Source: Ferruginibacter sp. (GTDB taxonomy: Bacteria; Bacteroidota; Bacteroidia; Chitinophagales; Chitinophagaceae). Taken from it: a stretch of 64,000 nucleotides of DNA. Both the position numbers and the translations under genes were made by a program. Numbering within the stretch: position 1 is the first letter of the stretch; each line of letters opens with the position of its first letter. Shown here in pieces: positions 53,001-60,480 of the stretch. Location: assembly GCA_013141115.1 (NCBI GenBank), contig JABFRP010000002.1:1166647-1230646 (forward strand), written 5' to 3'. Under the pieces are notes generated by a model. The model was given only the letters and a program-made list of their open reading frames with translations. It ran no database searches and had not been told where the DNA came from.

Positions 53001-53659
53001 GTACCTCTTATAAACGGACTTTCAGGATTCAATCCCCTGTTGCGGTGGGCAATTACCAAATCATCAGGTATCATTGATCTTATCTGATCATCGCTTAACA
53101 GTTCCAGTTTATTTACTTCGTGCGAAGTACGGAAACCATCAAAGAAATGTATGATGGGAATTCTTGACCTTAAAGAAGCAGCCTGTGCAATCAATGCAAA
53201 GTCGTGCGCTTCCTGCACACTAACAGAACTTAACATGGCAAAGCCGGTGGTTCTTGCGGCCATCACATCCTGGTGATCGCCAAATATAGAAAGGCCCTGT
53301 GCGGCTAATGAACGTGCAGCTACGTGAAAAACAGTAGCGGTTAATTCTCCGGCAATTTTATACATATTGGGCAACATCAGCATCAAGCCTTGCGATGCAG
53401 TAAAAGTGGTGGTAAGCGACCCGGTTTGTAAAGCACCATGTACCGTACCTGCGGCACCAGCCTCACTTTGCATTTCCATAATATCGGGTACAGATCCCCA
53501 GATATTTTTGGTTCCTTTTGCGGCCCATTCATCGGCCAGCTCGGCCATGGTAGAGGATGGCGTAATAGGGTAGATGGCACACACTTCATTTACACGATAG
53601 GCCACATAGGCTGCAGCTTCATTACCATCTATTGTTGCGATTGTTTTTTTATTTGACAT
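50087..53659 (-). CDS. nifJ: Pyruvate:ferredoxin (flavodoxin) oxidoreductase
   Basis: The 1,190-residue single-chain enzyme has all expected domains. The N-terminal ketoacid domain has YRVNEVCAIYPITPSS. Two [4Fe-4S] clusters follow (CIQCGNCAYVCPHSV near residue 690 and CTGCNLCVEVCPATSIFD near residue 745), then CAGCGETPYLKL near residue 817 for the proximal cluster, then the thiamine-diphosphate domain GDGWAYDIGYGG and SNTGGQSSKST near residues 965-1005. It converts pyruvate to acetyl-CoA with reduced ferredoxin. It overlaps the upstream GltD-like gene by 11 bases. Confidence 0.95.
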   Translation of the reverse strand: MSNKKTIATIDGNEAAAYVAYRVNEVCAIYPITPSSTMAELADEWAAKGTKNIWGSVPDIMEMQSEAGAAGTVHGALQTGSLTTTFTASQGLMLMLPNMYKIAGELTATVFHVAARSLAAQGLSIFGDHQDVMAARTTGFAMLSSVSVQEAHDFALIAQAASLRSRIPIIHFFDGFRTSHEVNKLELLSDDQIRSMIPDDLVIAHRNRGLNPESPFIRGTAQNPDIYFQGRETVNTFYNNMPAIVEDVMKDFEKMTGRKYELFQYTGAPDADRMVIIMGSGGETVDETVNALNAAGEKTGVLQVRLYRPFSLEHFIKAIPTSVKSIAILDRTKESGAAGEPMYQDVLASLVDALQQGKIKQLPRLIGGRYGLSSKEFTPAMVKAVFDELKKENPKNGFTIGINDDVTFTSLEYDPAYTLDESEWKQGLFFGLGADGTVGANKNTIKIIGENTDLFAQGYFVYDSKKSGARTVSHLRFGPKPIRAPYLITRADFIACHQFNFIEKVEMLEFAKDGATFLINSPYPKDEVWSKMTGQVQKMIIDKHIKVYVIDATTVARDTGMNGRINTIMQTCYFALSGVLPREDAIKQIKKAIEKTYFKKGQKVIDQNFKAVDGTLANLYEVEYPKTVSAAVHELLIVSKKAPAFVQEVTSVMMAGHGDELPVSKMPIDGTYPSGTTQWEKRNVSDLVPVWEPESCIQCGNCAYVCPHSVIRAKFFHEKFLEKAPEGFASAPINSRGFPETKYSLQVYLEDCTGCNLCVEVCPATSIFDGAKKAINLAEKDPILEQGKKNIEYFENIPWNDRSKIDFSTVHGAQFLEPLFEFSGACAGCGETPYLKLLSQLFGDRLLVANATGCSSIYGGNLPTTPWTVNKEGRGPAWSNSLFEDNAEFGLGMRITADQQLHAAKQYLLGLKDELGENVVTEILDAKQTLESELAVQHLRVQKLKEQLRTMTSSPAQHLLSVADQLVRRSVWLVGGDGWAYDIGYGGLDHALASGRNVNILVLDTEVYSNTGGQSSKSTPTAATAKFAAGGKSGGKKDLAMQAISYGNVYVARVAFGANPQQTLLAMREAEAYDGPSLILAYSHCIAHGYDLKDGLSQQNNAVASGHWPLLRYNPMLRKKNQNPFVLDSPRPTMALRDYAYNELRYKVLTMTNPTVAENLMKHAQDLVNLKWKNYEELATKKASDFVPIA

Positions 53660-55295
53660 CAGTAGATAAATTAACAGGTTCTGGAATCATTTCTATGGCG
53701 TGACAAGGGCATTGCTCGTAACAAACGGCGCAGCCGGTGCAGGCATCAAAATTGAATTTATAGCGGTTGCCCTTTCCTAATTTAATTATAGCATCTTCGG
53801 GGCAGGCGCCAAAGCAACCATCACATTCAAAACAGTTACCACAACTGAGGCAACGATGTGCTTCAAATTTTGCTTCGGGTTCGGATAAGCCACCAATTAT
53901 TTCTTCAAAACTTTTTACGGCTACTGCCGGTGCCAGTTTATCCTGTTCTTTTTGAGGTGCTTCGGTTTGATACCACATGTGCAGTTTACGATAGCCTGCA
54001 GTAGGATGTTTATCGGGTTTTTGAAAAGTTACTTTTGATAAAAAGGCATCAATATATTTAGCCGCTTTTTTGGCCTGGCCAATGGCAATGGTAGAACTCC
54101 TGTTTTCGCCTGGTAACATATCGCCGCCGGCAAAAATACCTTCGCCACCAGTCATCCTGTTGGCATCAATAACTACGGTACCATCATCATTTATTTTAAT
54201 GCCCGAAACAGCACGTAAAAATCCGGAATCAGATTCTTGCTTGTTGGCAACAATCAATACATCTGCATCTATGGTTTCAAATTCGCCGGTATCCACTGCT
54301 TTTCCTTTTTCTACTTTTTGCTTCTCCAGCGTTATTTTATTTTTAGCAATACTTTTTATTTTTTGTAATAATTGTACGTCAACGCCTTCGGCAAGCGCAT
54401 CTTCGGTTTCGTAATCATAAGCCGGCATCATTTTTTTATCCCCGGAAAAATACACGGCTACTTCGGAGCCAAATCTTTTTATAATACGAGCAAGGTATAA
54501 GGCCAGCTTGCCACCGCCATACACCACTACTTTTTTTCTTGTAAATGGTGATGCATTATTTTTCATCTCATTAAAAAATGAAAAGGCATTGGTGATGTAA
54601 ACAGAATCATCATGTTCAAAATCTTCTTTATGAATAAGCTGCGCCCCTATAGAAAGAAAAACGGCATCAAAATTCCCTATCGCTTTTTCCTGTAAAACAT
54701 TATCTACTTTATGGTTGAGACTAATCTTTACGCCCATTTTTACAATCCGGTCAATTTCTGCATCCAGAATATTTTTTGGAAGGCGATATTCAGGAACACC
54801 AGTCCACAACAAACCTCCGGGATGGCTGCCTGCTTCAAATATTTCTACTGTATGCCCAAGGCGTGCCAAATGGTAGGCTGCAGATAAACCACCAGGGCCT
54901 GCACCAATCACCAATACTCTTTTACCGGTTGGCTTGGCATTATAACGTATCTGCCATTGCTGATTGATAGATTCATCTCCGATGTATCTTTCTACTGCAT
55001 GAATATTAATAGTAGTATCAATATGGTTGCGGTTACAACCCGTTTCGCAGGGTTTAACACAAACCCGGCCCATTATTGCAGGAAATGGATTGTCTTCTAC
55101 CAGTGTTTGAAACGCTTCAAAATAGTTGCCCGCCTGTGCATGTGATAACCAGCCTTGTATATTTTCACCTGCCGGGCAGGCACTATTACAAGGAGGCATA
55201 AAATCTACATAAACGGGTCGGCGGAATCTGTTGGGGCCGGTGCCTTCCGCATGTGTGGAAAGGTCGACGGCTTTTGTAAGGTCTGTTGCAGCCAT
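53649..55295 (-). CDS. GltD-like NAD(P)H oxidoreductase with C-terminal ferredoxin domain
   Basis: The 548-residue protein has an N-terminal Fer4_20-like segment (PPCNSACPAGENIQGW), a Rossmann FAD/NAD core (VLVIGAGPGGLSAAYHL near residue 135; GIFAGGDMLPGENRS near 390) and a C-terminal pair of [4Fe-4S] clusters (CLSCGNCFECDGCFGACP and CTGCAVCYEQCPCHAIEM). It resembles the small subunit of glutamate synthase or NfnB-type flavin oxidoreductases and should pass electrons between NAD(P)H and ferredoxin. It is the first gene of the operon with nifJ. Confidence 0.85.
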   Translation of the reverse strand: MAATDLTKAVDLSTHAEGTGPNRFRRPVYVDFMPPCNSACPAGENIQGWLSHAQAGNYFEAFQTLVEDNPFPAIMGRVCVKPCETGCNRNHIDTTINIHAVERYIGDESINQQWQIRYNAKPTGKRVLVIGAGPGGLSAAYHLARLGHTVEIFEAGSHPGGLLWTGVPEYRLPKNILDAEIDRIVKMGVKISLNHKVDNVLQEKAIGNFDAVFLSIGAQLIHKEDFEHDDSVYITNAFSFFNEMKNNASPFTRKKVVVYGGGKLALYLARIIKRFGSEVAVYFSGDKKMMPAYDYETEDALAEGVDVQLLQKIKSIAKNKITLEKQKVEKGKAVDTGEFETIDADVLIVANKQESDSGFLRAVSGIKINDDGTVVIDANRMTGGEGIFAGGDMLPGENRSSTIAIGQAKKAAKYIDAFLSKVTFQKPDKHPTAGYRKLHMWYQTEAPQKEQDKLAPAVAVKSFEEIIGGLSEPEAKFEAHRCLSCGNCFECDGCFGACPEDAIIKLGKGNRYKFNFDACTGCAVCYEQCPCHAIEMIPEPVNLSTDVK

Positions 55296-55651
55296 ATTAA
55301 TTATTTTATTGAATGGCCGTTGGCAGCCATCTGAAAAATTGAAAGAAACTGCAGCAAGTTAAAATCTCGTTCTATTTATAGATGTGATATAATTCAATCC
55401 AAAAAATGATTTCTGTCATATTTATTGAAAATTTATTCACCATTTTTTTAAAAATTGTTTATAAAACATAAAAAGCAAAAGTTGGTGGGCTATATTAATA
55501 TGCAGGTAAATAAATCAGGTAATTGTACAATGGTTACCCCGATAGAATTGATTGAAGATAACAAAACCCCAAATTACTTTGGGGTTTTGTTGCTGTTTTG
55601 GTTAGTTAGAAACTAAACAGCAGAATCACTTTATATATTTTATTAAGCTGC
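55296..55651. other. Intergenic region, 356 bp
   Basis: Holds the terminator of the acyltransferase gene (55560-55591) and the leader of the GltD-like gene. A 38-codon frame at 55500-55616 is too weak to call a gene. Nothing else is visible. Confidence 0.55.
55560..55591 (-). terminator. Terminator of the acyltransferase gene
   Basis: Perfect 13-bp stem (ACAAAACCCCAAA with TTTGGGGTTTTGT) and loop TTAC, 14 pairs with the flanking base. The minus-strand gene ending at 55652 lies 60 bases upstream. The tail has a few T only. Confidence 0.65.
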
Positions 55652-56788
55652 TTATTTTTTTACTACAAAACGTTTCCCCAGCCATTTCCTTAATGGCTCA
55701 TCATACAATTTTAAAAATGCATATGCCAATGCCATGCAAAATAAAAGTACTAACAAACCAACAGGCAAAGCTTTGCTTAATGGTATTTTATTATCGGCAA
55801 CCCATGCTGTATAAATATATATAAACGGATAGTGGGTGATGTATATTGGATAAGAAATGTTGCCTAAGAACCGGGATATTGCTGAGGTGTATTTTCCCTT
55901 CATTTGCCCGCTTGCACCTAAATACACAATTAATGGAAAAAGAAAAATGATGCATACCGCTTCGTAAAGGCCATTCATCCACAGGTGTTCGGCTCCACCT
56001 ATTCGTGGCATAGCAAGAATAAATATTACCATAATGCTGCACAATAAAAAAGCATGTTTAATATGTGTTAGTTTGCTAACACGTGAAAGTAAAAGCCCGG
56101 CAAAGAATGGGTACATCATCCGGGTAAAACCAATTCGAATTTGTGCAGGTTCTAATGACCAGCCTCCTACAATATCACCCGTAGTGTTTGTTACTGTAAA
56201 ATGAATGAGCACAGCACCTGCAATAAAAACCAATACCGAAAGTACTTTAGTAGAAAATTTTCGGACAAAAAGTGCGTACAAAATATTGGCAATATATTCA
56301 TAGAAAAGTGACCACCCCGGGCCATTGAGTGGATGCATCTCGTGCCAGCCCCTGATATCCATTGATAGTGGTACAGGAAGCAGTGTACAACCAATAAGCA
56401 TAACCAACAGCATTTTCCAAACCGGTACCTGGCTAATGCCGGGCCAATAACCCGAAGCAGAAAAATAAAACCCTATTGCACCAACAATCATACCCATCAC
56501 TACCATGGGATGCAGTCTGATCAAGCGGCGTTTAAAGAAGCTTTTCAGTGTCATCTTCTCCCATCGATCGTCGTACGCATAGCCGATAACAAAACCGGAG
56601 AGTACATAAAAAAAATCTACCGCCAGGTAACCATGATTGATGATCTGATCTAAATGGCTGGTGGCACTGGCTTCAAAAAGATGGAAAATTACCACCATAA
56701 CAGCTGCTACCCCCCTAAGTCCATCAAGTATATCGTAATGATTTTTAGAATCAGGAAAAGCTGAAGGAGAAATACCGGGTGAACTCAT
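55652..56788 (-). CDS. Acyltransferase-3 family membrane protein
   Basis: The 378-residue protein has about ten membrane helices and the family signature DGLRGVAAVMVVIFH near residue 22, with FYVLSGFVIGYAY near residue 60 and an extended loop with RLIRLHPM. These enzymes acetylate or otherwise acylate cell-surface polysaccharides or lipids using acyl-CoA; the substrate is unknown. It stands alone; a terminator follows at 55560-55591. Confidence 0.88.
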   Translation of the reverse strand: MSSPGISPSAFPDSKNHYDILDGLRGVAAVMVVIFHLFEASATSHLDQIINHGYLAVDFFYVLSGFVIGYAYDDRWEKMTLKSFFKRRLIRLHPMVVMGMIVGAIGFYFSASGYWPGISQVPVWKMLLVMLIGCTLLPVPLSMDIRGWHEMHPLNGPGWSLFYEYIANILYALFVRKFSTKVLSVLVFIAGAVLIHFTVTNTTGDIVGGWSLEPAQIRIGFTRMMYPFFAGLLLSRVSKLTHIKHAFLLCSIMVIFILAMPRIGGAEHLWMNGLYEAVCIIFLFPLIVYLGASGQMKGKYTSAISRFLGNISYPIYITHYPFIYIYTAWVADNKIPLSKALPVGLLVLLFCMALAYAFLKLYDEPLRKWLGKRFVVKK

Positions 56789-56949
56789 TTTTGCAATTTT
56801 TAGGTGAGTATTGTACGCTTATATTATTGTTGAAAAGGTTTCAGGTAAAGCAGATGGAATCTTTTTAATAAAGCAGAATAAATACCTTAATCAATAATGG
56901 CATCAGCATTTATTTTAAAAAATATTTCAGGTTTAAATATAATCATAAG

Positions 56950-56974
56950 TGCGTCTTTGCTTCGCAAAGACGCA
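56950..56974. repeat. Perfect 11-bp hairpin
   Basis: TGCGTCTTTGC (56950-56960), loop TTC, GCAAAGACGCA (56964-56974). It is isolated and not followed by a strong T tract, so a terminator is less likely than an interspersed small repeat. Confidence 0.5.
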
Positions 56975-57084
56975 GGAAATATTTTTACCTATACCCCTTT
57001 ACCACAGAAATTTAAACGGAAGAAAGGAAAATTTGCAGCTTGCAAAAAGTATACTAAGGTGCAATCGGAATGTGGTATAAATAC

Positions 57085-57112
57085 AAAAGCCCCGAATTAC
57101 TTCGAGGCTTTT
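57085..57112 (-). terminator. Terminator of tRNA-Asn
   Basis: Minus-strand stem AAAAGCCTCGAA/TTCGGGGCTTTT (one G-T wobble) with loop GTAA, directly after the tRNA 3' end. Same loop shape as the terminator at 55560-55591. Confidence 0.65.
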
Positions 57113-57116
57113 TCAG

Positions 57117-57190
57117 CTCCCCCTGCCCGACTTGAACGGGCGACCCTCTGATTAACAGTCAGATGCTCTAACCAACTGAGCTAAGGAGGA
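57117..57190 (-). tRNA. tRNA-Asn (anticodon GTT)
   Basis: The minus strand folds as a standard cloverleaf of 74 bases: acceptor TCCTCCT pairs with AGGGGGA, D arm GCTCAGTTGGTTAGAGC, anticodon loop CTGTTAA with GTT, T arm with GTTCAAGTC. A 3' CCA is not encoded. The promoter candidate TACTTTTG lies 20 bases upstream (57210-57217). Confidence 0.93.
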
Positions 57191-57209
57191 GTATCCTTTT
57201 TAGGGAGGG

Positions 57210-57217
57210 CAAAAGTA
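57210..57217 (-). promoter_or_regulatory. -7 box TACTTTTG of tRNA-Asn
   Basis: TACTTTTG on the minus strand matches TAnnTTTG, 20 bases before the tRNA 5' end. The same octamer occurs before hflX and the SurA-like gene. No clear -33 TTG is seen at the usual spacing. Confidence 0.4.
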
Positions 57218-57252
57218 AGGCTTTTTAGCTTTTATAAAAAAAATTAAACCAT

Positions 57253-57615
57253 TTATTTCAGCCAGCCAAACAGGTTATTTTCCTGTATACCTATAAAAAC
57301 ACCCTCATTTCTTATTTCTACAGGAAAAGTTTTTAAATAATAACCCTCGCCGCTCACATTGCGGCCATTGTGTAAACTAAATTTATACCGGTGTAAAGGG
57401 CAAACTATATTTCCCAAAGCATCTATATAACCATCCGCCATATTACCGCCAGCATGGGGGCATTTGTGGGTGCAGGCCAGTAATTCGTTTTTATGCAGGG
57501 CAATACAAATATTTTTATTGTTCACTTCTACGGTGGTTAAACCATTTTCGGCAAAGGAAAGCTCAGCAATACTGTCGGCAATTTTATACCAGGTATATTT
57601 TTTATTATGCTCCAT
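57253..57615 (-). CDS. Rieske [2Fe-2S] ferredoxin-type protein
   Basis: This 120-residue protein is a free-standing Rieske domain. Cluster ligands are CPHAGGNM (Cys and His, about residue 52) and CPLHRYKF (Cys and His, about residue 73). It has no membrane anchor, so it belongs to the small soluble type that serves as electron carrier to dioxygenases, nitrite reductase-like enzymes or desaturases. No partner enzyme is adjacent. An inverted repeat lies upstream at 57652-57716. Confidence 0.9.
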   Translation of the reverse strand: MEHNKKYTWYKIADSIAELSFAENGLTTVEVNNKNICIALHKNELLACTHKCPHAGGNMADGYIDALGNIVCPLHRYKFSLHNGRNVSGEGYYLKTFPVEIRNEGVFIGIQENNLFGWLK

Positions 57616-57646
57616 GCTAGCTGCCTTTCGGCAAAATAGTTTTTGC

Positions 57647-57716
57647 CACAGATTACACTAATTTACACGGATGAAATACATTTTTTAATCAGTGAAAATC
57701 TGTGTAATCCGTGGCT
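57647..57716. repeat. CCACAGATTACAC inverted repeat
   Basis: GCCACAGATTACAC and its near-complement GTGTAATCCGTGGC face each other across about 40 bases, with one mismatch. This resembles a common interspersed repeat of Bacteroidota. It lies between the Rieske and hflX genes and may double as a terminator. Confidence 0.5.
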
Positions 57717-57718
57717 AT

Positions 57719-58918
57719 TTAATAAAAGAACTCTGCTTTATATGGATACCTGATCCGATAAGTGTCTCTAACGGCATTTAGAATAGTTTGGCGCAATGCA
57801 TCAATATTTGTTTTTTCTATTGCAGATACAAACACACATTTACCCTTTGTTTCGGTTTGCCAGCGTTGTTTTAAATCGTTCAGTATTTCTTTTTTTACAT
57901 CGTCTTCCAGCCATTTATCAAAAGCTTCTGCCTCGTACTTATCCATTTTATTAAAAATGGTGATGGTGGGTTTTTCGTCTACTTTAAGTTCGGCCAGGGT
58001 TTTATTTACTACATTGATCTGTTCTTCGTATTGCGGATGAGAAATATCTACTACATGCAGCAACACATCAGCTTCTCTTACTTCATCTAGAGTGCTTTTA
58101 AAACTTTCTACCAGATGGTGCGGCAACTTTCTAATAAACCCTACAGTATCACTTAACAAAAAAGGTGTTTGTTCAAACACCACTTTACGGGTGGTGGTAT
58201 CCAGTGTTGCAAATAATTTATTTTCTGCAAACACTTCACTTTTACTAAGCAGGTTCATCAAAGTAGATTTACCTACATTGGTATAACCTATCAATGCCAC
58301 ACGGATAAATTCGCCCCTGTCTTTACGTTGTGTAAAAGACTGTTTGTCAATTTCGGCCAACCGCTTGCGTAACAAGCCTATTTTATCTTTTACAATACGC
58401 CTGTCGGTTTCTATTTCTGTTTCACCGGGGCCTCTTGTTCCCACACCACCACCCTGACGTTCCAAATGTTTCCACATTCCTTTAAGGCGGGGTAAAATAT
58501 ATTGGTACTGCGCCAGCTCTACCTGTGTTTTTGCCTGGGCAGTTTTGGCCCGGCTGGCAAATATATCCAGAATGAGATCGCTTCGGTCAATGGTTTTTAC
58601 ATTGAGCTCCTTTTCTATATTTTGAATTTGGGATCCAGTAAGTTCATCATCAAATATTACCATCTGGATATTGCCTTTCAATAAAATATACTGCTTTATC
58701 TCTTCCAGTTTTCCTTTGCCCACAAATGTTTTACTATCGGGGTGTGGCAACTTTTGCGTAAATCGTTTTACCGTTGTTGCACCTGCTGTTTCGGCTAAAA
58801 AAGTAAGTTCGTCTAAATATTCATTTACCTGTGTTTCGTTTTGTTCTTTATACACCAACCCAACCAGTACGGCGTTTTCTTCTTTAGCAAATAATTGTTT
58901 TTTCTCTATCATAATCAC
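57719..58918 (-). CDS. hflX: GTPase HflX
   Basis: The 399-residue protein has the HflX N-terminal glycine-rich domain (VGKGKLEEIKQYI; the segment QGGGVGTRGPGETEIETDRR near residue 155) and an Obg-like GTPase domain: G1 GYTNVGKSTLMN near residue 210, G3 DTVGFIRKLPHH near residue 258, G4 FNKMDKYE near residue 325. It binds the ribosome and rescues stalled or heat-damaged ribosomes. The start may be at 58918 or the second Met at 58912. It follows the SurA-like gene after a terminator. Confidence 0.93.
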   Translation of the reverse strand: MIMIEKKQLFAKEENAVLVGLVYKEQNETQVNEYLDELTFLAETAGATTVKRFTQKLPHPDSKTFVGKGKLEEIKQYILLKGNIQMVIFDDELTGSQIQNIEKELNVKTIDRSDLILDIFASRAKTAQAKTQVELAQYQYILPRLKGMWKHLERQGGGVGTRGPGETEIETDRRIVKDKIGLLRKRLAEIDKQSFTQRKDRGEFIRVALIGYTNVGKSTLMNLLSKSEVFAENKLFATLDTTTRKVVFEQTPFLLSDTVGFIRKLPHHLVESFKSTLDEVREADVLLHVVDISHPQYEEQINVVNKTLAELKVDEKPTITIFNKMDKYEAEAFDKWLEDDVKKEILNDLKQRWQTETKGKCVFVSAIEKTNIDALRQTILNAVRDTYRIRYPYKAEFFY

Positions 58919-58946
58919 TTATTTATCTGCCTGCGGCAATAGTGTA

Positions 58947-58954
58947 CAAAAGTA
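58947..58954 (-). promoter_or_regulatory. -7 box TACTTTTG of hflX, abutting a terminator
   Basis: TACTTTTG (minus strand) is an exact TAnnTTTG match, overlapping the foot of the upstream terminator stem (58954-58982) by one base. Transcription would start about 20 bases before the hflX ATG. Confidence 0.45.
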
Positions 58955-58982
58955 AAGCGTTCCGGCAGTACCGGAACGCTTT
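58954..58982 (-). terminator. Terminator of the SurA-like gene
   Basis: Perfect 12-bp stem AAAGCGTTCCGG/CCGGAACGCTTT with loop CAGTA (58954-58982). It lies 21 bases after the SurA-like stop codon at 59004. On the minus strand the foot of the stem runs into TTTACTTTTG. Confidence 0.75.
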
Positions 58983-59003
58983 TTTATCTAATCAATACAG
59001 TAT

Positions 59004-60386
59004 TTAATTTTTTGAAGCAGTATTAGCTGCATCTGTCCATTTTTTCATTTCCGGACAGTTTTTGTAATCCTCATCCAGCATAATGTAGTAAGTAGGTATC
59101 TTTTTGATGAACCAACTATCCAATGCGCCATTCTTTTTTTCTTCTAATGCCCTGTTTGAGATACGGTTATAATCGTCTTTCAAATTTTCCCGATGAGGTT
59201 CTGTTTTGGTTTTTAAGTATACTATACGTACCCCTTTCTTACCTGTTTCATCGGTATATTCCACCGGTTGAGAGTATTGGCCAACTTTTAAGTCTTTCAT
59301 CATTACCACCATGTCTTTATCCAATTGGTCGATGGTTAAAAAACTTCCGTCTCTGCCCTGTAACATACCGGCCGTAAACTTGCTTGCTTCATCATTACTA
59401 TACCTGGATACTGCCTCTCCAAACTGCATGGTTCCTGCAATTAATTTTGCACGAACAGAATCCAGCCTTTCCATAGTTTCTTTAAGCTCAATTTTTGTAA
59501 CCTGCGGTATTTTAAGAATATGCCTTACTACAGCATCGTCACCAGAGCGGCTGATTAATTGGAGGATATGATAACCAAAACGTGTTTTAAACGGTGATGA
59601 TATTTGTCCTTCTTTTAATGAAAAGGCTTTTGATAACCAAGTAGGATCGAGGTTTTTTTGACTGCGGTTAATTTCATATTGACCACATTTATCTTTACTT
59701 CCGGGATCTTCGTTATTGTTGGCAGAAATGGCACAAAAATCTTTCTTCTTGGTCTCCAATTGTTCTTTATACTCTTTTAATTGCTGCACAGCATATTCTT
59801 CAGCATCTCTGCTGGCTTTAGGAAAAATAACAATTTGCCCCACTTCCACTTCACTTTCATATAAAGGCAAACTGTCGGTTGGTATTCTGGCAAAATGCTC
59901 CTGTACTTCTTTAGGAGTGATGCGGATATCCTGTACCACTTTATTACGCATGGCCTGTGCCAGTTTCTGATCTCTTATCCCTTCTTTAAAATCTTCTTTT
60001 AACTGATATACTGATTTACCTGCCACTCTTTCCAACTCTTCGGTAGATCCAAACTGGTTAATGTAATTACGAATACGATTCTCTATATCCACTTCCACCT
60101 CTTCATCAGTAACCGGCAGCGAATCTTTTTCGGCCTGCAACACCAATGCTTTAATACCCATTGCTTGTTCTAAAGTTAAGCACACTGCATTTTCAGGTAT
60201 TTCAATTCCCTGGCGCTGCATATCGGCAAGGCTGTTATCAATATCACTTTTCAAAACAATTTTATCGCCAATTACTGCAATAATTTTATCTGCCACTACT
60301 TTTTTTGTTTTTGATACCGGCGGCTGCGCAAATGCCGAAGTAAATACAATTAAAGATGCGATAAGTAACAAGTAATATTTTTTCAT
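59004..60386 (-). CDS. Exported peptidyl-prolyl isomerase, SurA-like
   Basis: The 460-residue protein has a signal peptide (YLLLIASLIVFTSAFA), a SurA-type N-terminal helical region (about residues 30-170) and two parvulin (PpiC) domains, seen as VEVGQIVIFPKASRDAEEY with the end GYHILQLISRSG, and AVVRHILKIPQV with the end GVRIVYLKTKTEPH. It should be a periplasmic chaperone for outer-membrane proteins. Family members are normally around 430 residues, so the length is typical. A -7 box lies 17 bases upstream at 60403-60410. Confidence 0.9.
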   Translation of the reverse strand: MKKYYLLLIASLIVFTSAFAQPPVSKTKKVVADKIIAVIGDKIVLKSDIDNSLADMQRQGIEIPENAVCLTLEQAMGIKALVLQAEKDSLPVTDEEVEVDIENRIRNYINQFGSTEELERVAGKSVYQLKEDFKEGIRDQKLAQAMRNKVVQDIRITPKEVQEHFARIPTDSLPLYESEVEVGQIVIFPKASRDAEEYAVQQLKEYKEQLETKKKDFCAISANNNEDPGSKDKCGQYEINRSQKNLDPTWLSKAFSLKEGQISSPFKTRFGYHILQLISRSGDDAVVRHILKIPQVTKIELKETMERLDSVRAKLIAGTMQFGEAVSRYSNDEASKFTAGMLQGRDGSFLTIDQLDKDMVVMMKDLKVGQYSQPVEYTDETGKKGVRIVYLKTKTEPHRENLKDDYNRISNRALEEKKNGALDSWFIKKIPTYYIMLDEDYKNCPEMKKWTDAANTASKN

Positions 60387-60402
60387 TCTTATAATATATA
60401 TT

Positions 60403-60410
60403 CAAAAGTA
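60403..60410 (-). promoter_or_regulatory. -7 box TACTTTTG of the SurA-like gene, abutting a terminator
   Basis: TACTTTTG on the minus strand is adjacent to the terminator stem 60409-60437, with only two bases shared. The ATG lies 17 bases downstream, so the leader would be very short. Confidence 0.45.
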
Positions 60411-60437
60411 AGGAGCCTTTTAAAAACAGGCTCCTTA
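60409..60437 (-). terminator. Terminator after infB
   Basis: Nine-bp stem TAAGGAGCC/GGCTCCTTA (60409-60437), 44 bases after the infB stop codon at 60481. It separates the nusA-infB operon from the SurA-like gene. Confidence 0.65.
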
Positions 60438-60480
60438 TAATGCTTTATTTAACAAATGTTTGATTTAATAAGCGAAAAGC

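Larger units (their letters stand above)
56789..57116. other. Intergenic region, 328 bp
   Basis: Upstream of the acyltransferase. It holds a perfect 11-bp hairpin (56950-56974, TGCGTCTTTGC/GCAAAGACGCA with loop TTC) and the tRNA-Asn terminator (57085-57112). No gene seen. Confidence 0.55.

Noticed and set aside
55500-55616. 38-codon frame before the acyltransferase terminator
   Set aside because: It runs through the terminator stem and shows no family; more likely non-coding.
56897-57151. Frame beginning MASAFILKNISGLN
   Set aside because: It runs through a hairpin and into the tRNA-Asn gene on the other strand; not credible as a gene.
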